64,000 nt of DNA from Fragilariopsis cylindrus CCMP1102 (lineage: Eukaryota > Bacillariophyta > Bacillariophyceae > Bacillariales > Bacillariaceae), in assembly GCA_900095095.1 (NCBI GenBank), contig FMBT01000311.1:434001-498000 (forward strand), in the 5' to 3' direction. The notes under the pieces were generated by a model. It did no database searches and was not told where the DNA came from. It was given only the letters and a program-made list of their open reading frames with translations. The translations under genes and the position numbers were made by a program. This document shows, in pieces, positions 21,266 to 32,046 of the stretch. The first letter of the stretch is position 1, and every line of letters starts with the position of its first letter.

Positions 21266-22904
21266 TTATCTTATCAGAAAGGGCGACCAAGTCTTTAGGA
21301 AAGAGAAGATTATGTCTTCTGCACGAGGTTTACGCTGAAAATAATCTTCGTCGTCGTTTACTGATTGTTTGGGTCCATTGTTCGCTCTTTCTAGAACGAG
21401 TGGTAATATTGGTGGGATGTAATCGTAATCAACAGCAGCAGCAGTATCAGCAGTATCAATCCTTCCTCTTCTTCTCCTTCGGGGTGGTAACGGTGGTGAC
21501 ATCATTAGTAACTTTTTATATCCACTCCAATTAAGATCGAGATGATACATCAATCGACGACCGTTTTGAGTCTTAGAGAGAGTTTCACCGATCACTATCG
21601 ATTCGAGTTTACAATTTTTAAATTCCATCGCATCGGCAAGCATCGAAACTCCGACTTCATCGAAACGATTCTCTTCTAAATTTAAAAATCTCAATCCAGG
21701 ACGAGTAGTAGTAGTAGTAGTAGTGGTGGTAGCAGGGGCATCCTCGTTCTCGTCGTCGTCACTTTCGAAGCAATCCGCTAATAGACGTACACCTACATTC
21801 GTAAATCTGTTTTCAGAAATATCCAGTCGTTCTAAGGTTTGATTTTGCTGTAACATTTCCGTGATCTCTTTCATGGTCGGATCTCGTAGGCTGTTTCCAC
21901 CCAGTTGTAGCGTTGTTAGGGTTGACGTGAAAAATCTATCATAAGGTTTGCACCTAGTAGTGGTAGTACTGTTACTATCGATTTGGTGGTGTGGCAGTGG
22001 TTGCGGTTCTATTAGGGATCGAAAAAGAGGTGCTAAATCTATTTGTCGGCCCTCTCCGAATGCAATAAATCCTAGATTCAAATTACGAAGGCGTGTCGTT
22101 GTGAAGCGCGTTTTGAGTTTGCTGCGGGCGAGCTAACTCCCATATCGTTTCCGACTGACATTTGTTGAAGGAAAGATCGAGATTGGTAATAGAAGGATTG
22201 TTTCGTAATGCGGATATTACAGGAACAAGTACTTCATCTGTTAAGTTGCATTCAGAAAAGCACACTTTCTTAAGAGAAGTATTGGACCGAAACATTGCAA
22301 CAAACGCTTCTTTGTCACTAGTAGAGGCGTTGTTCAGTCCTGAATTTGTCAAGTCAATACATTCAAGGACGCAGCCGACATCGTCAATTGCTTGCTGGTG
22401 GTCATCGTTGTCGTCATTATTTCCGTGTGACTCTGATAAAAGATGCCAACGTAATGATTCAAGAAAACACGATGAAAGGCTAAGAGACGATAATGAAAGC
22501 TCTTTCAGCGTTGTCTTATCGTATCGAATCTTACAAGTAGGATCTATCCAAAATCGTTCCAAATGTATCTTCGTCAGGCTCGACGACCTCGAACAACCCG
22601 AACGATCCTCCCTGATAAAAGATAGGGTACGTGATGACAAATCGTCAGAGTACCTCGATAATTGACCACCTCTGACTACAATTTCATTCAGATGAGAACA
22701 ACTCCATCGTTCTATATCATACTGCAATTCTGCGTCCCAACAATTCACGTTGTTTATTTCTAGTCGTGTTATTCTTTCATCATTTATCGCATCATGTATT
22801 CTGTCTCTTCTATAAATATCGTCTTCGAATCCATTGATTGTCAACAGGTTCTCATTATTGTTGCTGGGTCCAGCAACTTGATCGTCCGACGAGTCGTCCA
22901 TCAT
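21266..22904 (-). CDS. Leucine-rich-repeat protein with a frame break
   Basis: Two consecutive frames on the minus strand together encode about 545 residues of RNH1/NLR-type LRRs. The N-terminal frame (22904-22083, ATG at 22904) has TRLEINNVNC, SLTKIHLERF, LKELSLSSLS, LKKVCFSECNLTDEVLVPVI and SITNLDLSFNKCQ; the second (down to 21266) continues with RLRNLNLGF, STLTTLQLGGNSLRD, TLERLDISENRFTNVGVRLL and GLRFLNLEENRFDEVGVSML. The repeats continue in register across 22085-22110 except for a one-base shift, and no GT-AG intron fits there. Either a recent pseudogene or an assembly error. LRRs bind proteins; no other domain is seen. Confidence 0.7.
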
Positions 22905-23275
22905 AGTTATATTCAATAGCTATTGCCGCAATTAAAAATTATTTTTCGTGTTCATAGTTCTTTTCTTCTTTCATTCATCACAGTAAATCCCATAATCATA
23001 AATTAAGCATAAAAATTAAGCACGAATCAATTAAAAATTGAGCAAAAGTACCATATTTCCTCTCTCCCCCTGTTAAATCACAGAAACGCTTCTTAAAATA
23101 AAGAATCTTTTATCTTCTAATTGTTCTATCTCTCTCACTTTTTGAGCTTTGAGCGGACAAATGCGAACTAAGGTAGTAGATCGCTTTATCATCTAACATC
23201 TAATCTGTTATCCATCTATCCTCCTCTGCGACTACTATCTACCCATAAGAACTTAATACCATATTCAGCTGATTA
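22905..23275. promoter_or_regulatory. Upstream region of LRR gene
   Basis: AT-rich with repeated AAAATTAAGCA(C/A) words (23000-23045). Nothing else recognised. Confidence 0.3.
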
Positions 23276-23750
23276 TATACAGAAGAAGATTATCGTTCAC
23301 GATTAGGATACGCATATATGTCAACTTTACAGGAACGGCAGATGATGTAAGACCATTCAATTATGTGAATATTACTATTATTCGGACAATAGTGCTTATA
23401 ATTCACGTGCTCTTCAAGGAGGAGGAGAATGGTTGAGTGGTGGAAGTTCTTTCTACTACTATTCCGGATCGTATTGATTGGGTTGAATTGAATTGGGTGG
23501 TGTTATGCAAGTGAAAGACCAGAGTAAGTGTGTCTATTCTTGTTTTCTGTTTCTATTTTGTTTCAACCGATACGATCCGATCCGATCCGATCCGATCCGA
23601 TCAATCGTTCCATATTTCTCTTTGTTTCATCTTCATCATTCGCTAAACGTAATCCGTACTTGTACAGGACGCTGCGGATGATGTTGGGGCTATAAGCTTA
23701 ACCGGCGCTATAGAAGGTGGTGTATACAGTGATCCTAGTAATAATAATTA
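23276..23750 (+). pseudogene. Possible small spliced gene or gene remnant
   Basis: Coding-looking pieces without a continuous frame: 23277-23340 (EDYRSRLGYAYMSTLQERQ), 23350-23480 (Tyr/Gly/Ser-rich, GGGEWLSGGSSFYYYSGSY then stop) and, after a good donor (GAGTAAGTG at 23522) and acceptor (TTGTACAG at ~23667), an exon reading DAADDVGAISLTGAIEGGVY to a stop near 23750. The donor's upstream frame does not match the acceptor phase. It may be a real gene whose splicing I cannot resolve, or a decayed copy. No family is recognised. Confidence 0.3.
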
Positions 23751-24226
23751 GATATTTATAAAGTTTATCATTTCAACAATTCATTTCGTGTTCTAAAATG
23801 AATACTGGGTGCGATGGTGGGAATTTAGTATTAGCACTTTCAGTTTCAATTATATTATTATAACGTTAGCTCTTCTTCTTCTCGCGGTTTAAAATTGTGA
23901 GCTTTTGATTTAATCGGAACAGCAATCACGTATCAATGTGTGCCGAAATTGTACAACATACTTGGATCCACCATGGGTTGTTGTTACGTACCCCTGATAA
24001 AAAGCATGCGAGACGACGGGAGGCTGACACCGAAATAAGAGTGCAAGAGGAACTGCATTTGACCTTAACCACGAAACTGACGTATGAATGATCGGAAAGG
24101 GCGGATGAAAATCGAAATCATTAGGTCTGGTTTGCATTGTGAAATTGTGAGCCATTCGGATGATACGCTCATTCATCGAAACTACCTGAACGATCTGCTT
24201 TCATTGAATTTGAATATACAAGAGTT
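23751..24226. other. Intergenic
   Basis: 3' flank of the helicase-associated-domain gene; no supported gene is seen. Confidence 0.35.
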
Positions 24227-27200
24227 TCAACGACTTTTAATCGATTCACATATAGGACTTTGTTTCTCTGCTGCCAATTGACGAGCCGATGGTTTTCTAG
24301 CTCGACCCGATCTTCTCGTGGGACTGGACGTGCTATCACCTCCTACATTTGCTACTTCTTTCGCCAAGATGAATCCTTTAGCATTTTCCACCACTACCGG
24401 TTCCGTTTTTATATTCGATACATTCATTACTTCTGTTGTTACTTTTACTGTCTCTTTTTTCGTAATCACTTTCGTCATCGATTTTTCTTTTACTGCCGCT
24501 GCAAATCCATTCAGTTGTTGGTCTCCCTCCCTAGTTGATTTGTCAGTCGGAGACACATTTTCGGTTGCATTAGTTGATTCTACTTTCGTATTTATATCAG
24601 AGTCCTTTGCAGCTAAACATTCTGTGTATTTCTCGGAGAAGGGTGCCGAAGATGAGGTTTCATCATTATACGTAACAGCTTCGTTGCTCATCTCTCTTTC
24701 TTGGATTTTTTCACTGGATTTAGGTTTCTCTGGAACATCATTTGATATGAACGATGCTGGTGCTGCACTTTCTCGAACCCCCGCGTGTTCTAATGCTGTT
24801 GCATAAGATACATCCACAACACTACTAGCAGTAGATTCGCCTTTCTCCTCAGTGTGTGTGGTTGATTTCAACTCTGTTGCTGTTCCAGAGGGTTCCATGT
24901 CAGCGCTATTTACTTCATATTTTTCTTCTATAGATTCCTTGCCGTTGTTTGCCACTACATCCTCGACTTTGACATCTTCATTACCATCGCGATCGTCGTT
25001 CGTAACGAGATCTTCTCCTTTCCCTTCTGCATTAGCAATATTTTCTAGCGACGTCGTTGGTGAAACAGATGGTGTCGGCGGCGGTGATGCTGTGGTGGTT
25101 GACACCTGTGCCAAAGGAATCTCACTCGTTGGATTGGATGGTGGAATCATCGCTGGTAGCGACGAGGATGATGACGAGGATGTAACACCATTTTGGTCAC
25201 CACTACTGCCGTTGCTTTGGAGGTCCGTCTTTACATCAGGACGATCAGCGTTATCTTTCAAATCTAAACTCGAATCGTTCAAATTGTTATGATTGCCTTC
25301 ACGCTTCGAAATAATCGTCGCTATTCTTTCGTTGGTATTGGTGGTTGCCACAATGTTGGGGGCTATAGTAGTGGCAGTTTTGATAAAATCTGCCATTTCA
25401 GTGATGTTTTCAGTAGTGGCATCGCCACTTTCTTCATTATCTTCTCCATTCTGCCCATTAGGGATCATACTAAATAAAAATCCTTCTTTCAACAATAGGA
25501 AAATTCGTCGTTCTTGTTCTTCTCTCGTTAATGATTTTCCAACAAACCCCTTCATGTAATTCTTGTACATTGTACGTTGCGTACTCACCCATCTACCTAA
25601 CGCTCTGTTTTCGGCCGACTTAGTTGGTACGTTACAATGTCCATGTTTGCGTTTGAATTTACGGATTTCTTGAAATCTACGTTCCCAACCGATCTCACCC
25701 TTATGATTTTGTGCCCAAATAAAATCAATCGATTCTAACAATTCAATTTTACGTTCTGTGAGACTAGTCCGCTCACTACCCTTGTCCCATTTTTTGCGTT
25801 CCATCCGCATCTTGTTTACCCAAATCCCAAGCGAATGATTTTCAGGGAATTGCTGTGGTACGTTGGCTATTCGTATAGTATAGATAAATAGGGTCGTGTC
25901 GTGTTTTGAACGAATACATCAAAAATTAAAGTCAAAAGAATAGGAGCAAAATGGTGTGAGCAATCAGAATGAAGAAAGGTATCAAATCGGAGAATATTAT
26001 TGTTTGGACAGGTATACTTTTGCAGTTTTAGTTACTGCTGCCGTTGTTAGTTTGTTATAATATAATGAATGGAATACTGTTACTTACCGTCTCCGAAAAT
26101 AACAATAAATTGTCGTAATTCATTGAATCGTTTAAAAAATGTTTGTAATGCATTCCGTTTTCGAACTGTTGTTAATTCTAATAATTCTCTTTGGGATGGA
26201 AACATACGACCATTCTCTAATGGTGCATTCATTAATTTATCTCGTAATTCTAAATCAGCTTTTTCATCATTCCGCCGACGTTTTTTGAGTGAAATACCGT
26301 TACGAGGACTGTGATTATTTTCGTCCATATCATCATCATCATCATCATCGTCGTCGTCGTCGTCATCGTCGTTACCATCATCATTGTCATTATCATCGTC
26401 ATCGAGTGATCCGTCCTCGTAACTATCACCATTGCTGTTGCGAGGACGTTTCTTACTGCTACTATTGTTGTTGTCATCAGCAGAACCACGATTTTCTTTG
26501 TCGACCAGTAGCGTACTTTTCTTTTTAGCTGAACATTTCTTATCGTTGGTAGTACCACTCGTCGTTGTCTTTGCTGCCTTCGTAGCAGCAGCCGTATCAG
26601 TGGCACCGCCAATACCGCCACCAACACCGCCAGTAGTAGAGTGAGCATTCGCACCGGTCTTAGCAAGAACTGCCTTTTTCTTTTTGATTATTAATTTCTT
26701 AACGACCCTTACAGTTTTCTTAATCTTTTTACCTGTTTTGGGACATTTCACGATAACGGTTTTGGTAGAGACGATATCACCGCTATTGATCTTAGTTTTA
26801 GTAGCATTCTTCTTCTTGATTACCTTCATCTTCTTTTTCTTCGTCGTAGCAGTCCCAGTAGCAGTACCAGCAGCAGTAGTAGCACTATTCTTCTTATTTT
26901 TCTTCTTTATTGATGTTAATGATGATTGCACTTTACCGAATTGTGTCATCGCCATCGCCAAATCATGTTTCAGCTTTAGTGTTATATCCGGTTCCGATTC
27001 ATGTTGTTGCTGTTGTTGCCGCCAAGATATAATATCCGGTTCTAACCAACAACGACAAATTGCTTCTTCCTTTGGAGTATTCTTGAGAGATAATAAACCT
27101 TCGAGGATGGTTCCATCCATCTTCATTGATTCTTCAGGCCAACGAGGTAGATCTTTTAGCAGCAACAACAATTCCTCTTGTTCTTCTTCTTCCGCTGTAG

Positions 27201-27909
27201 TAGCAGTAGTCGTTGTCTTCGTTGTTTTTATAAGGCGTTGTTGTACCGATTCGGCCGCTTCTTGTAGCAGATGCCTTCGTTGAGGTGAAACACATTCTTG
27301 CGCTTCTCGATGAAAAATCATACGTCGATTACGATGAAGTTCATCATAACCATAAACTTTTAGAGTTAGCATATCACCACAATACCCGCAATACCGAGAC
27401 ATCAGAGGTGGCTTAGATGATGCCAGTGATAATAATAGTGACGGTGGTGGTAGTAGTGTCTTCTTCTTGTTGTTGTTGTTGTTGTTCTTCTTGATGTTCT
27501 TGGTGGAATTTGTGGCACTATCGCTACTGCTGCTGCTGCCACTATTATTTTTATCTATTTCGTCATGGTACCCGCATAATGTGATAATATCGTCGTCGTC
27601 GGTGTTCTTAACACGCTTCACATTTTGGGAAGTAACATTAGATGTAACAGCAGTAGATGGACGTTTTACCTTCTTGGTAGAAGAAGAACTCTTGGTAGTA
27701 GTAGCGATGGTGGGCTGCGATTCTTTATTTCTCTCACTAAAACTACTACTATTTTGGACAACCGACGGAGCCCATTTTGATATTTCTGCGTGTGACGGAG
27801 TTCTTGGTGTTACGGTTGCTAATGGCTGCTTCTTACTACTACTGTTAGAAGTAGCAGTAGCATTAGTCGAATTGGTAGACTTACTGTCGGGTGTTGTTAT
27901 TATTGTCAT
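24227..27909 (-). CDS. Helicase-associated (HA) domain protein, Lys-rich, 1153 residues
   Basis: Two exons on the minus strand: 27909-26088 and 25866-24227; intron 25867-26087 (GTAAGT...GAATAG, phase 1) lies inside an HA repeat, joining FNELRQFIVIFGD to ANVPQQFPENHSLGIWVNKM. A second HA repeat follows (GWERRFQEIRKFKRKHGHCN, LGRWVSTQRTMYKNYMKG, EEGFLFSM-like end). HA repeats (PF03457-like) are nucleic-acid-binding three-helix modules expanded in diatoms. The ~600-residue N-terminus is disordered with poly-Lys, poly-Asp and poly-Asn blocks and a small Cys pair (RYCGYCGDML) that may bind zinc; the C-terminal ~400 residues are Ser/Thr/Glu-rich, ending with an RRSGRARKPSARQL basic patch. A nuclear chromatin or transcription role is inferred. 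Confidence 0.82.
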
Positions 27910-28311
27910 ATTATCAATTTATTGTGATAGAGATAGTCTATGAGTACAAAGGAAAGCAGGCAGATGTGAGTTCTGGTGTTTACTGTAGTGTTAGACATTG
28001 GTGTACGCGTTAGTTTAAGTAGTGTAATTGAGTTTTTACCAGTACCCAGTAGCGCACCGCTGTATTTTCGATGTGGCGTTTTACACCGCCGTGCTGCATG
28101 CACCTCGTCGTCGCATGAAAAACTTTAGTTTTGCTGGATAGTTTTATTCGCTCTCGTGATAGGTAGGTATGGGACGTGGTGATTTCACACACTAAAATCT
28201 AAAATCTCTCTGAAAAAAAGTGAAGGGTGAGCTTGCTCTTTTTTCAGATTTTGCTTTGCTGTTCAAATCTCAAATTCGCGCGGCGCGCACAAACCAATCT
28301 GCTTCATTATT
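27910..28311. promoter_or_regulatory. Upstream region of HA-domain gene
   Basis: No open frame of merit. An imperfect inverted repeat CTGAAAAAAAG...CTCTTTTTTCAG lies at about 28209-28246. Confidence 0.35.
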
Positions 28312-28550
28312 CCGCGCTCATTAGTTCCTTCAGCGAACAGCAAAGTTCGTACGTACTATACTGGGAATTTTCTCATCATAAATGAGTCGATAACCACCCA
28401 TAAAATCTACCCAATCGACAGGAAATTTTTAAAAAAATGAGATTTTGAATGTTTTCGACTCACTATCGACCCTTTTATTCTTTGAAAACTCCTCACCATA
28501 GCGCGTACGAACTTTGCGTTCTCTGGAGGAAGTACTAGTCACCGCAAAAT
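28312..28550. mobile_element. MITE-like foldback element (candidate)
   Basis: About 240 bp flanked by imperfect inverted repeats of ~45 bp. The best-matched inner part is GCAAAGTTCGTACG (28339 region) against CGTACGAACTTTGC (28505 region); outward the similarity drops to about 75-80 %. The interior also contains a smaller inverted pair (TGAGTCGATA / CGACTCACTATCGA). No coding capacity. No target duplication could be fixed, so the call is tentative. Confidence 0.35.
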
Positions 28551-28830
28551 CTCAAAAAATCTGATTGTTGTCTCTGTTACGAGTACAGTATGTTCAATAG
28601 ACAAGCTAGCTATCATGATTGTATGTATCATTTTGCGTAACGGCGGCCAGATGGCTCGATACATCTTCCTCTCCTATCTGTTCGGATTTCGGCCAAAGAA
28701 AGTTATATTCTACATGTAGTATTATCGTCATTTTGGTATCGATTGGAGTGATAGATGGTTATCAATAGATAGGAGGTGTCATCTTGAACACGCACGTTCA
28801 ATCATAAGACTAATCAAAATCGATTCGATC
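28551..28830 (+). promoter_or_regulatory. Upstream region of citrate-lyase-beta-like gene
   Basis: Leader of the gene at 28831; AT-rich, nothing recognised. Confidence 0.3.
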
Positions 28831-29895
28831 ATGATTCGTCGACAAACTCTCCTACTACGCACAATAAAAGCAACATCAAGACCAAGATATACAGTAATCT
28901 CACATGGTGAATCATTGCAATATTGTTGTCGTCGTCGGGGTATTTCTTCTAATTCTACTTCTGAATTAATTGCTCAAGGACAACAACAACAACGAAAACG
29001 ACCAGAAAGACCAAGACGGTCTCTCTTCAGTGTTCCTGGTTCCGATGAACGAAAGATCTTGAAAGCACAAACACTTCTTGCGGATTCCATTGTATTAGAC
29101 TTAGAAGATGGGGTTGCATATGATCGTAAGGATGAGGCAAGAGAAATTGTTCGTAATACCTTATTGGATACATCAAAAACATTTGTTGGAGGAAACTCGA
29201 CTGAATTATGTGTTCGAATAAATGGATTGGATACAAATGAAATTGCATTGAATGATTTAAATGCAATACTACTATGTGATAGATTACAAGCAATAGTTAT
29301 TCCTAAAGTTGAATCCGCATCGGATATTCATTTTGTTTCACGTATGATCGATACACATTGTAATAATAATAAGGATATACGGATCATTGCTGCAATCGAA
29401 TCTGCAATGGGGTTTCTTAATTTACGTGAAATTGCCAACACATCTACTATTTGTGGGAACCGTCTTGATGCGTTAGTATTTGCATCAGAAGATTTTTGTG
29501 CTGATATTGAAGCTATACGTACTCAAGATGGGAATGAATTATTATATGCATGATCTCAATTGGTTATAACAGCAAAAGCATATTCATTACAGGCAATTGA
29601 TATGGTACATATAAATTTTCGTGATCAAAATGAATTAAAGAATGAATGTATAACTGGTCGTCAACTTGGTTTTACAGGAAAGCAAGCTATACATCCTAAT
29701 CAAATTGATATAATACATGACCAATTTTCACCATCATTGAAAGATATACTATTCGCTACTAAAGCTGTAAAAGAATTTCAACATACTACAACGATTGATG
29801 GGAAAGGTTCATGCGTCGTTGATGGGATTGTTGTAGATTTACCAGTATACAAATGGGCCGTAAAGATGTGTAAACGGGCAGAGAAAATGAAATGA
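28831..29895 (+). CDS. Citrate lyase beta-like (CLYBL/CitE) protein with in-frame TGA
   Basis: One frame of 355 codons interrupted once by TGA at 29551-29553. HpcH/HpaI aldolase superfamily: RRSLFSVPGSDERKILKA (start of barrel), DSIVLDLEDGVAYDRKDEAR (metal-ligand Glu/Asp and CoA side), VIPKVESASD, IIAAIESAMGFLNLREI (catalytic metal Glu), LVFASEDFCADI, then after the stop QLVITAKAYSLQAIDMVHIN and GFTGKQAIHPNQI. Mammalian CLYBL is a mitochondrial (S)-citramalyl-CoA lyase / malate synthase-like enzyme. The Arg/Ser-rich N-terminus (MIRRQTLLLRTIKATSRPRY) suits a mitochondrial presequence. Relatives have Arg (often CGA) right after ELLYA, exactly where TGA stands, so a single C-to-T change or base error is likely; the rest is intact. 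Confidence 0.82.
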
Positions 29896-30250
29896 TAAGA
29901 TAGATACAATAACTATACAATTGATTTTTAACTACTGTGTTTCCATTATTATATCATGACAAAACCTCTTTCTTCGATAAGATGTTTCTACTAAAGGAAG
30001 TTTGTAAGGCGTGTACAAAATGAAACTCGTTTCCTCATTCTTTGAACTCGGTGCTTGATGAACACACGCTATGTACCGTACAATGTAACTTCTTGTGTGT
30101 GTGCGATTTGACGACGTCTATCTCTAGTCTCAAATAACGATATATATGCTACACGAAAGAAAGAAAGTAAAGTTTATTTAAAATTTGTTGTACTGTAAAA
30201 GTCGACTTTAATAGTTGTTTATTTTAAATAAATGTTTTAAATAAAAACTT
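29896..30250. other. Intergenic between convergent genes
   Basis: AT-rich. On the minus strand AATAAA-type signals lie just after the P0 stop (about 30205-30240). Nothing else is seen. Confidence 0.45.
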
Positions 30251-31066
30251 CTATTTGAGGAATGCTTTGACGGCATCAGCTTCAGGGAAGGAGTAATTTT
30301 CAAGTTCGATAGTTACCGAAAGTACAGCCTTGAAGGCATTGACAACGCAATGAGGAACCGATGCTTGAGTTGGATATCCAGCACCTAATGAGAGTGCGGC
30401 CAAGACACCAAGTGCTTCGCAGAATTGTGCTGCCAAAACATCGTTGGTAATTGCAAGAACCTTAGCATCAAAGAGTGAACCGTTATCGTAGACCTTCTTC
30501 AAGACCATACCATATGAAAATGGCTCGATGTTCAACTTTTGAAGAAGAGCAGCTTGAGATGCTGTAACACGTTCACCCTTGGCAATAAGGTTGGTATCGT
30601 TAACCATCTCAATTTGACCACGTGTAATCTTAGTAGCAATTTGCAAGGTTTGGAAAAAGGCGGTTTGACCTGGATCACATCCGGTACCACCCTTGGGTAC
30701 GAGAACATCAGCTGGTGCGACAACACCAACCTTGGCAGGTGCTGGTCGGGTATTACCTTCTAGTACCTCGCGGATTTCACCTAAGTCACCGTTGGTGAAA
30801 ACAAAACCAACATTACCACGGCAACATTCGATCAATTGTTCACATGGTGATTCAGGATTTTCATCAACATATTCCTTAAGACATTTTCTCATCATGGTAT
30901 TTTTTCCCATGAGGATGTCAGCCTTTCCACGTAAGACCTTACGGGTGTCTTGAAGTTGCTTGGAACCAACATTATCAATTTCAACAATAAAACATTTACT
31001 GTAGGTTGATAATAAATTCTTGAATGTAGTGAAATACTCGGCTTTGCGTTCGGCTGAAAGAGGCAT
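30251..31066 (-). CDS. RPLP0: Ribosomal protein P0 (uL10), C-terminal tail missing
   Basis: 271 residues, ATG at 31066 after an A-rich leader. Full uL10 core: SKCFIVEIDNVGSKQLQDTR (28S rRNA-binding region), MGKNTMMRKCL, CRGNVGFVFTNGDLGEIREV, and the eukaryotic insertion and C-terminal helix region (GMVLKKVYDNGSLFDAKVL, SLGAGYPTQASVPH). P0 anchors the P1/P2 stalk on the large subunit and contacts elongation factors. Most eukaryotic P0 proteins are ~310-320 residues and end in an Ala-rich hinge and acidic EESDDDMGFGLFD tail; here the protein stops at ADAVKAFLK, just where that hinge begins. No downstream exon with that peptide is visible before the poly(A)-like signals. The smooth codon choice suggests high expression. 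Confidence 0.95.
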   Translation of the reverse strand: MPLSAERKAEYFTTFKNLLSTYSKCFIVEIDNVGSKQLQDTRKVLRGKADILMGKNTMMRKCLKEYVDENPESPCEQLIECCRGNVGFVFTNGDLGEIREVLEGNTRPAPAKVGVVAPADVLVPKGGTGCDPGQTAFFQTLQIATKITRGQIEMVNDTNLIAKGERVTASQAALLQKLNIEPFSYGMVLKKVYDNGSLFDAKVLAITNDVLAAQFCEALGVLAALSLGAGYPTQASVPHCVVNAFKAVLSVTIELENYSFPEADAVKAFLK

Positions 31067-31828
31067 GATGGATGTTTTTGTTTTTAAAAGAAAGGAAAGG
31101 AAACTACGGACGAGGAATCAAAGAAGAATCAACAATTTAACCGAAGCTGTAATGCTTGTTAATATAATAAGTATCAAGTCTTTGAAAAAGTCTTGAACTG
31201 TGATAATGGATTTGAGGGTTGTTTCAGAAACAACGATGCTGTAATAATATTGCTACAGTTATAGTACGTGCAGTTTCGCCTGTTTTTATTTTCGTAATTT
31301 TTTAGTGAGAGAGGTAAAAGGTAGGAAATCGAGTCATGTCCATGCGGGACTCATAGCAGATTACAATTAAAAGTACTGTACTTGTAATAATTAATTATTG
31401 TACAAATAATAATAAATTAAATCTGTGGAACAATAAATAGCAGTTTCAGATTAATTTAATGCAGGTTTGTTCCGACTAAAATCAGAAGCAAACCTTACTA
31501 ACTTACTACTACTGCTATTGAACTGCTATTACTGAGAGCAGTGCTGGTTTGGTTTGGTGAGGTGTTCAAAAAATATGTTTCTTTGGCTCACCATGATGCT
31601 ATTATATAATTGCTGCCAAGCTGGGCTGCTGCTACTGCTGCTGCTGTAGTATTTGATTAAATACTGGCTAGTTCCCGTGTACATACATGAGGATTTCAAA
31701 ACACCCATGCAGGCTGGTATGTGGAATCTGTGGACTTGATCAAGGTGTGGCCAATAGTAGTTAGTAGAAACTTTGCTACTGTGACAGTTTCTTGAGTAAG
31801 ACAGAATAATCATGCGCAGAGTATCAGG
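31067..31828. promoter_or_regulatory. P0 promoter region and left flank of transposon
   Basis: Upstream of P0; contains (CTG)n/(CTA)n runs at about 31505-31650 and ends with ATCA (31825-31828), which reappears directly after the transposon. No gene is seen. Confidence 0.5.
31825..31828. repeat. Target site duplication, left (ATCA)
   Basis: Matches the four bases after the right TIR. Four bases can match by chance, but they abut both perfect TIRs. Confidence 0.6.
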
Positions 31829-31852
31829 CGCGTTCCGGCTCAACGCGGCGGT
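31829..31852 (+). repeat. Left terminal inverted repeat (24 bp)
   Basis: GC-rich, identical to the reverse complement of the right end; the next base differs, fixing its length. Confidence 0.9.
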
Positions 31853-31911
31853 TTGAGGGACACTTGCGACTCAAAATTTTGCTTCCGCGTGGAGGTATAT
31901 TTTTGTTTGAG

Positions 31912-32023
31912 TTTCTTGAGAATTTAGTTTCGTGTCCTTCTTCACAACAACGTCGAAGTAACAAAGTACCTGTGTTCGTCGACGTTGTTGTCAAGAAGGA
32001 CACGAAACTAAATTCTCAAGAAA
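31912..32023. repeat. Long hairpin in the left transposon arm
   Basis: Two 45-bp arms (31912-31956 and 31979-32023) that are inverted repeats with one mismatch, separated by a 22-bp loop. Contains TTTCTTGAGAATTTAG and its complement. No counterpart on the right arm. Confidence 0.85.
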
Positions 32024-32046
32024 GCAAACAAATAATCAACCAACCT

